In this document: in pieces, positions 5,993 to 9,242 of the stretch | Numbering within the stretch: the stretch's first letter is position 1 | How the letters are laid out: each line of letters begins with the position of its first letter | Origin: an uncultured Fibrobacter sp. | Lineage (GTDB): Bacteria > Fibrobacterota > Fibrobacteria > Fibrobacterales > Fibrobacteraceae | DNA length: 9,242 nucleotides | NCBI GenBank assembly: GCA_937891805.1 | Contig: CALATK010000161.1 | Span: 1-9,242 of the forward strand | Reading direction: 5' to 3' | The notes under the pieces: model-generated | Database searches by the model: none | What the model was told of the DNA's origin: nothing | Seen by the model: the letters and a program-made list of their open reading frames with translations, nothing else | Position numbers and translations under genes: made by a program

Positions 5993-7879
5993 TCACTTCA
6001 CGCTGGCGGTCAGCAGTTTCGTGATTGCGGAAACATATTCCGCCGGGTTCGGGAGCGGAGAGCCTTCGGCAAGCAGAGCCTGACCGTAGAGGGCCTTCGG
6101 CCAATCGCCCAGATCTTCCTTCGCTTCTGCCTTCTTCTTGAGCATTTCGCAAATCGGGTGCGTCGGGTTGATTTCCAGAATGCGCTTGCTCTTCGGCAAG
6201 TTCTTCTGGCCCATGGCCTTCATCATGCGTTCCATCTGGGCGCTCATGGCGTCTTCGCTCGTCACCAGGCAGCAGGGGCTATCCTTGAGGCGGCTGGACA
6301 CGCGGACTTCCTTGATGTCTTCGTCCAAGACCTTCTGCAGGTTTTCGCAGAGGCCCTTGAAGATGCCCTTGTTAGCTTCTTCGGCCTTCTTTTCGTCTTC
6401 GGTCTTTTCGAAGTCCACGTCGCCGCGGGCGATGTCGTGGAACTTCTTGTCGCCGAATTCGGTGAGGCTCGACATCATGAATTCGTCGATGCCGTCGCTC
6501 ATGAGCAGCACTTCGTAGCCCTTCGCCTTGAAGGCTTCGAGCATCGGGTTAGACTTCACGGCGTTCTTGTCGCCGATGAGGTAGTAGATTTCCTTCTGGC
6601 CTTCCGGCATGCGCTTCACGTATTCGTCGAGGCCTACGAGGGCGTCGCCTTCCGTCTTGGTGCTTTCGAAGCGGAGCAACTTCTTGAGTTCGTCAAGATG
6701 CTCCCAGTTCATGTAGAAGCCTTCCTTCAAGACCATGCCGAGTTCGCGCCACCAGGCGTTGTACTTCGCGGCATCCTTGTCGGCCATGTTCTGCAAGGTG
6801 TCGAGCACCTTCTTAATCACGTGCTTACGAATGTTGGTGATAATCTTGTTGTTCTGCAAAATCTCACGGGACACGTTCAGCGGCAAGTCTTCGCTGTCCA
6901 CCACGCCGCGCACAAAGCGCAACCACGGCGGCAGCAAGTCCTTGCAGTCGTCCATGATAAAGACTTTCTTCACGTAGAGCTTGAGGCCGTGCAATGCGTC
7001 GTTGTGCCAGATGTTGAACGGGGCCTTGCTCGGGATGTACACGAGGCTCCAGAATTCCTGGGAACCTTCGGCGTGGCTGTGGCTCCAGGCGGCCGGTTCG
7101 TCGGCTTCGTGGCTGATGACGTTGTAGAAATCCTTGTACTGTTCTTCGGTGACTTCCTTTTCACTCTGGCGCCAAAGGGCCTGCTTTTCGTTCAGGCGTT
7201 CTTCGGGCTTTTCTTCGATTTCGCCCTTGTCGTTCTTCGTTGCTTCGGGGTGGAGGTAAATGCCGTAACTCACGAAGCCGCTGTACTTCTGGACGATGTC
7301 CTTGATCTTCCATTCGCTGGCGAAGTCTTCGGCGTCTTCGTCGTCCTTCAGGTACAAAGTAATCTTGGTGCCCACCTTGTCGCGCGGGGCTTCGGAAATC
7401 TCGAATTCGCCCGTGCCTTCGGATGCCCACAGGTAACCCTGAGTTTCGCCGGCCTTAAGGGTCAACACTTCGACCTTCTTCGCGACCATGAACACGGAGT
7501 AGAAACCCACACCGAACTGGCCGATGAGATCGACGCTGCCCTTGTCGCCTTCCTTCAAATTCTTGATGAAGTTCTTAGTGCCGCTACGGGCGATGGTGCC
7601 CAGGCAGTTGATCAAGTCTTCTTTGTTCATGCCGATACCGTTGTCTTCGACAACGATGCGCTTGCCTTCCTTGTTCACCGAGATGTCGATGCGGAGCTGC
7701 GTGCCCTGCGGCAAGAGTTCTGCGTTAGAAAGCGAGAGGAAACGACGCTTGTCCAGTGCGTCCGCCGCGTTCGAGACGAGTTCGCGGAGGAAGATTTCCT
7801 TGTTGCTGTAAAGGGAGTTGATCATCAAGTTCAGCATGTCGCGAACTTCGGTCTGGAATTCCATCTTCTCTGTTGCCAT
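5993..7879 (-). CDS. htpG: Hsp90-family molecular chaperone HtpG
   Basis: 628 residues. Cytosolic, ATP-driven homodimeric chaperone that remodels late folding intermediates. The N-terminal GHKL ATPase domain shows the catalytic Glu in LRELVSNAAD (Glu33), DNGIGM (79-84), GTIARSG (94-100) and the lid motif GQFGVGFYS (120-128). The middle domain has WLRFVRGVVDSEDLPLNVSR with the conserved ATP-contacting Arg near its end, and the C-terminal dimerisation region is present, so the gene is full length. The start at 7879 (MATEKMEFQ) is chosen because AAAGGAC lies 7 bases upstream and the family begins here. An in-frame ATG at 7909 would add ten residues encoded by a repeat element and is rejected. 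The gene is preceded by a sigma-54-type promoter and terminated separately, so it looks monocistronic. Confidence 0.97.
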   Translation of the reverse strand: MATEKMEFQTEVRDMLNLMINSLYSNKEIFLRELVSNAADALDKRRFLSLSNAELLPQGTQLRIDISVNKEGKRIVVEDNGIGMNKEDLINCLGTIARSGTKNFIKNLKEGDKGSVDLIGQFGVGFYSVFMVAKKVEVLTLKAGETQGYLWASEGTGEFEISEAPRDKVGTKITLYLKDDEDAEDFASEWKIKDIVQKYSGFVSYGIYLHPEATKNDKGEIEEKPEERLNEKQALWRQSEKEVTEEQYKDFYNVISHEADEPAAWSHSHAEGSQEFWSLVYIPSKAPFNIWHNDALHGLKLYVKKVFIMDDCKDLLPPWLRFVRGVVDSEDLPLNVSREILQNNKIITNIRKHVIKKVLDTLQNMADKDAAKYNAWWRELGMVLKEGFYMNWEHLDELKKLLRFESTKTEGDALVGLDEYVKRMPEGQKEIYYLIGDKNAVKSNPMLEAFKAKGYEVLLMSDGIDEFMMSSLTEFGDKKFHDIARGDVDFEKTEDEKKAEEANKGIFKGLCENLQKVLDEDIKEVRVSSRLKDSPCCLVTSEDAMSAQMERMMKAMGQKNLPKSKRILEINPTHPICEMLKKKAEAKEDLGDWPKALYGQALLAEGSPLPNPAEYVSAITKLLTASVK

Positions 7880-7895
7880 TTTTCTGTCCTTTGTC

Positions 7896-7966
7896 ATCCC
7901 CGCTGTCATTCTGGAGCCACAGGTCCCTGAGCTTGTCGAAGGGTGTGGCGATAGAATCGCGGGGAT
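7896..7966. repeat. Nested dispersed-repeat hairpin in the htpG leader
   Basis: A 71-base element folds symmetrically: ATCCCCGC (7896-7903) with GCGGGGAT (7959-7966), ATTCT (7908-7912) with AGAAT (7953-7957), GCCACA (7916-7921) with TGTGGC (7944-7949), and CCCT (7925-7928) with AGGG (7940-7943). The core CCCTGAGCTTGTCGAAGGG resembles a short palindromic repeat seen in intergenic regions of many bacteria, and the outer CATTCTGGAG and CGATAGAATC parts look like a second repeat type that surrounds it. It begins a few bases upstream of the htpG ribosome-binding site (7886-7892). Pairing is seen directly; repeat-family membership is from memory. Confidence 0.65.
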
Positions 7967-8007
7967 ATCCTTGATGTTTAATTTTCAAGCGGTCTGGGCT
8001 ACCAAAA

Positions 8008-8024
8008 TGTTTCAAAATGAAACA
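8008..8024. promoter_or_regulatory. Inverted repeat TGTTTCA-AAA-TGAAACA, possible operator
   Basis: Two perfect 7-base arms (8008-8014 and 8018-8024) flank three A. It lies between the candidate sigma-54 promoter and htpG, about 26 to 42 bases into the predicted transcript. It is A/T-rich, has no T-run after it, and does not match the HrcA CIRCE element. It could be a dimeric protein-binding site. Confidence 0.35.
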
Positions 8025-8059
8025 ATTTGACGGTCCCGCCTTGTTTTCGCTGTAGAAGA

Positions 8060-8076
8060 TGCAAGAACCGTGCCAA
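8060..8076 (-). promoter_or_regulatory. Sigma-54 (RpoN) type promoter upstream of htpG
   Basis: On the minus strand the sequence is TTGGCACGGTTCTTGCA. It matches the -24/-12 consensus TGGCACG-N4-TTGCA at every defined position, with the GG and GC pairs separated by the required 10 bases. The predicted start is near 8049, giving an htpG leader of about 170 bases. It sits after the uppP terminator and points at htpG. The sequence match is direct; use of the site depends on the host having RpoN and a suitable activator, neither of which is in the window. Confidence 0.65.
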
Positions 8077-8095
8077 CATTTCAACAAGTTCTCAT

Positions 8096-8122
8096 ACAAG
8101 AAAAGGGGCTCGAATGAGCCCC
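8096..8122 (-). terminator. Intrinsic terminator of uppP
   Basis: On the minus strand GGGGCTC (8122-8116) pairs with GAGCCCC (8111-8105) around the loop ATTC, and is followed by TTTTCTTGT. It starts about 25 bases after the uppP stop and separates uppP transcription from htpG. Confidence 0.85.
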
Positions 8123-8146
8123 GATATTCGAACTGCTTTCGTAATC

Positions 8147-8998
8147 TTACTTGATAAAGATCAATCCGAGGATACCCACGGCCCACACGTACCAGGCAAA
8201 GTGCTGGAACTTGCCCTTCTGCAAGAAGGTCATGAGCCACTTGAGGGCGATGATGCCGAAGATGAAGGACACCAGCATGCCCACCAAAAGTTCGGGGGTA
8301 AAGCTGCCGGCATCGGCACACTGGGCAGCCTTTTCCGGGTTCTCGAGAGCCATCTGGGCGACCTTTTCGGCGCTCTGGCACTTGGCCCATTTGATGACGT
8401 CGAGGAGGGCTGCGCCACCCACGGCAGGGATACTCATGAGGAAGCTGAATTCGCCGGCGTACTTGCGGTTCACGCCCATGAACATCATGGCGCTGATGGT
8501 AGAACCGCTGCGGCTGATGCCCGGGATGCAGGCGATGCCCTGGACAATACCGGTCACGAGAGCGCGCCACCAGTTCATCTTGACGCCCTCGTTATCGGGG
8601 TGTTTGGCGCCGGTAGGGCCCCACTGGGAGGTAAACAGGAGCAAACCCGTAAAGAGTTCGGCCACGCACACGGCCCGCGGGTTTTCGAAAAGGCCTTCAA
8701 GCAAGTCCTTGAAGCCGAGGCCGATCATCGCTGTCGGGATGCTTGCTAGAATGATGTAGCCTGCTTCGCGCAACTGGTCCGGATTACGGCGGATGCAGCC
8801 CACGATGATGTCGGTAATTTTCTTGTGGAACACCACGAAGATGGACAGCAAGGTACCGGCATGGAGCATGATGTCGAAGAACATGCCCGCCTCGTTCATG
8901 CCAAGGAGTTCGTGGCCCAGCACGAGGTGGCCGGAGCTGGAAATGGGGAGGAATTCGGCGAGGCCCTGCAACAGGCCGAGGATGATAGATTCGAACAT
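8147..8998 (-). CDS. uppP: Undecaprenyl-diphosphatase (BacA/UppP family)
   Basis: 283 residues, integral inner-membrane protein. Removes a phosphate from undecaprenyl diphosphate so that the lipid carrier can be reused for peptidoglycan and other envelope polymers; overproduction of the family gives bacitracin resistance. The two signature regions are present: QGLAEFLPISSSGH (11-24), with Gln11 and Glu15 forming the (E/Q)XXXE motif and His24, and PGISRSGST (159-167) with the catalytic Arg163. About seven to eight hydrophobic segments are visible. A polar stretch at about 204-235 with two Cys (207, 227) is longer than in the shortest family members, but overall length is normal. The start at 8998 begins directly with the first membrane segment. 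No Shine-Dalgarno sequence is visible; a -10-like TACATT lies 9 bases upstream. Identification is secure. Confidence 0.95.
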   Translation of the reverse strand: MFESIILGLLQGLAEFLPISSSGHLVLGHELLGMNEAGMFFDIMLHAGTLLSIFVVFHKKITDIIVGCIRRNPDQLREAGYIILASIPTAMIGLGFKDLLEGLFENPRAVCVAELFTGLLLFTSQWGPTGAKHPDNEGVKMNWWRALVTGIVQGIACIPGISRSGSTISAMMFMGVNRKYAGEFSFLMSIPAVGGAALLDVIKWAKCQSAEKVAQMALENPEKAAQCADAGSFTPELLVGMLVSFIFGIIALKWLMTFLQKGKFQHFAWYVWAVGILGLIFIK

Positions 8999-9007
8999 AG
9001 TAGGGTA

Positions 9008-9013
9008 AATGTA
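9008..9013 (-). promoter_or_regulatory. -10-like box TACATT in front of uppP
   Basis: Read on the minus strand, TACATT ends 9 bases before the uppP ATG, predicting a leader of about three bases. uppP lacks a ribosome-binding site, like the other two genes with such a box close to the start. A promoter further upstream in 9049-9090 is the alternative. Confidence 0.3.
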
Positions 9014-9020
9014 GCAAAAG

Positions 9021-9048
9021 AGTGGTTGGTAAACAGTGGTTGGTAAAC
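9021..9048. repeat. Tandem 14-base repeat (two exact copies) upstream of uppP
   Basis: AGTGGTTGGTAAAC occurs at 9021-9034 and again at 9035-9048 without a mismatch. Each unit can be read as two heptamers. The first ten bases are the exact reverse complement of ACCAACCACT at 9106-9115, so this array is the inverted partner of the one at 9091-9132. Read toward uppP it is G-poor. Confidence 0.85.
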
Positions 9049-9090
9049 AGGGATGCGGGTATCAATATGTCCTTTTTTGCATATCTTAAC

Positions 9091-9132
9091 CATCAACCGC
9101 TAAGCACCAACCACTAATCACTAACCACTATT
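9091..9132. repeat. Six degenerate heptamers upstream of the 9148 gene
   Basis: The heptamers are in perfect register: CATCAAC, CGCTAAG, CACCAAC, CACTAAT, CACTAAC, CACTATT, with consensus CACTAAC. The array ends three bases before a TATATT box and 15 bases before the ATG at 9148. Together with 9021-9048 it means each divergent gene has the same CCAACCACT-like sequence, in its own sense, just upstream. Confidence 0.75.
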
Positions 9133-9135
9133 AAC

Positions 9136-9141
9136 TATATT
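9136..9141 (+). promoter_or_regulatory. -10-like box TATATT in front of the 9148 gene
   Basis: TATATT ends 6 bases before the ATG. Counting from -7 puts +1 exactly on the A of the start codon, so a leaderless transcript is predicted. The following CA is shared with the box at 795-802. An upstream alternative is the T-run, G, CATATC at 9073-9085, which would give a leader containing the heptamer array. Confidence 0.4.
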
Positions 9142-9147
9142 CACAGC

Positions 9148-9242
9148 ATGGCTCGCAAGTTTCTTCTCTGTTTTCACGATTTCAGCGTCTGGAACTACAC
9201 AAAAGTGACTCCGGTTCTCGAGGAACTGAAGGATTTGGTGGG
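9148..9242 (+). CDS. Start of a putative polysaccharide-deacetylase-like protein (3' end outside window)
   Basis: Only the first 31 codons and part of the 32nd are present: the product begins MARKFLLCFHDFS and continues VWNYTKVTPVLEELKDLVG. A short hydrophobic beta-strand followed by His10-Asp11, and then a helix with the pattern VxPVLEEL, resembles the N-terminus of DUF2334-type deacetylase-fold proteins (typically an HDV motif after the first strand). If so it would act on a glycan and use the His-Asp pair in metal binding or catalysis. There is no ribosome-binding site, but a TATATT box lies 6 bases before the ATG. It is divergent from uppP. The open frame and the start are well supported; the family call rests on very few residues. 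Confidence 0.5.
   Translation, partial: MARKFLLCFHDFSVWNYTKVTPVLEELKDLV

Noticed and set aside
7880..7909. Ten-residue N-terminal extension of HtpG from an upstream ATG.
   Set aside because: The extra codons span the ribosome-binding site and the edge of the repeat hairpin; the family start and the Shine-Dalgarno spacing favour 7879.
5900..7930. 676-codon open frame antisense to htpG, longer than htpG itself.
   Set aside because: Same cause: codon-aligned antisense of a strongly biased gene. It also runs through the htpG terminator and the repeat hairpin.
7959..7989. Sigma-32-like promoter for htpG: CTTGAAA on the minus strand followed by CCCCGCG.
   Set aside because: The CTTGAAA match is exact, but the gap of 18 bases is longer than usual and the -10 lacks the AT of CCCCAT. 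The CCCC is part of the repeat stem, so the match is probably chance.
7725..8570. 281-codon minus-strand open frame spanning uppP, the gap and the htpG start.
   Set aside because: It lies in a different frame from both real genes, crosses the uppP terminator and the repeat hairpin, and has an Arg/Pro/His-rich composition typical of shadows.
9021..9132. Possible CRISPR-like array.
   Set aside because: Units are 7 to 14 bases with no spacers, far too short for CRISPR repeats.

Overview
The window looks like chromosomal DNA of a Fibrobacter-type bacterium (phylum Fibrobacterota). The main pointer is a lipoprotein made of two copies of the Fibrobacter succinogenes major paralogous (FISUMP) domain, a family expanded in that genus. 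The other genes fit that lifestyle: a GTP-type PEP carboxykinase of the sort used on the way to succinate, and the ADP-glucose enzyme of glycogen synthesis. The assignment rests on remembered family knowledge, not on a database search.

Layout. (1) 1-710, plus: 3' part of glycyl-tRNA synthetase, closed by a GC-rich palindrome and a strong intrinsic terminator. (2) 808-2533, plus: a two-gene unit of a small unknown membrane protein and the FISUMP lipoprotein, with plainer, more A/T-rich codon use than the flanking housekeeping genes. (3) 2546-3796, minus: glgC, converging on the FISUMP gene with a 12-base gap; its terminator lies inside the FISUMP coding sequence. (4) 3797-3986: divergent control region shared by glgC and pckG, rich in short palindromes. 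(5) 3987-5849, plus: pckG. (6) 5850-5992: two back-to-back terminators. (7) 5993-7879, minus: htpG. (8) 7880-8146: htpG control region with a consensus-grade sigma-54 promoter, a 7-bp inverted repeat and a nested dispersed-repeat hairpin. (9) 8147-8998, minus: uppP. (10) 8999-9147: divergent region with two heptanucleotide-repeat arrays in opposite orientation. (11) 9148-9242, plus: start of a putative polysaccharide-deacetylase-like gene that runs off the window.

How the genes relate. The glgC/pckG pair puts carbon storage and the PEP/oxaloacetate branch point on one shared promoter region. uppP recycles the lipid carrier for cell-wall synthesis, and its divergent neighbour may also act on glycans. 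htpG is a cytosolic chaperone and seems to be transcribed separately from uppP. I see no phage, plasmid, insertion sequence, CRISPR, toxin or defence system. All but the small protein at 808-1227 belong to families I recognise, and the less ordinary content is in the spaces between them: a sigma-54 site in front of a chaperone gene, several genes whose -10-like boxes predict leaderless mRNAs, repeat arrays, and a terminator embedded in a coding region.
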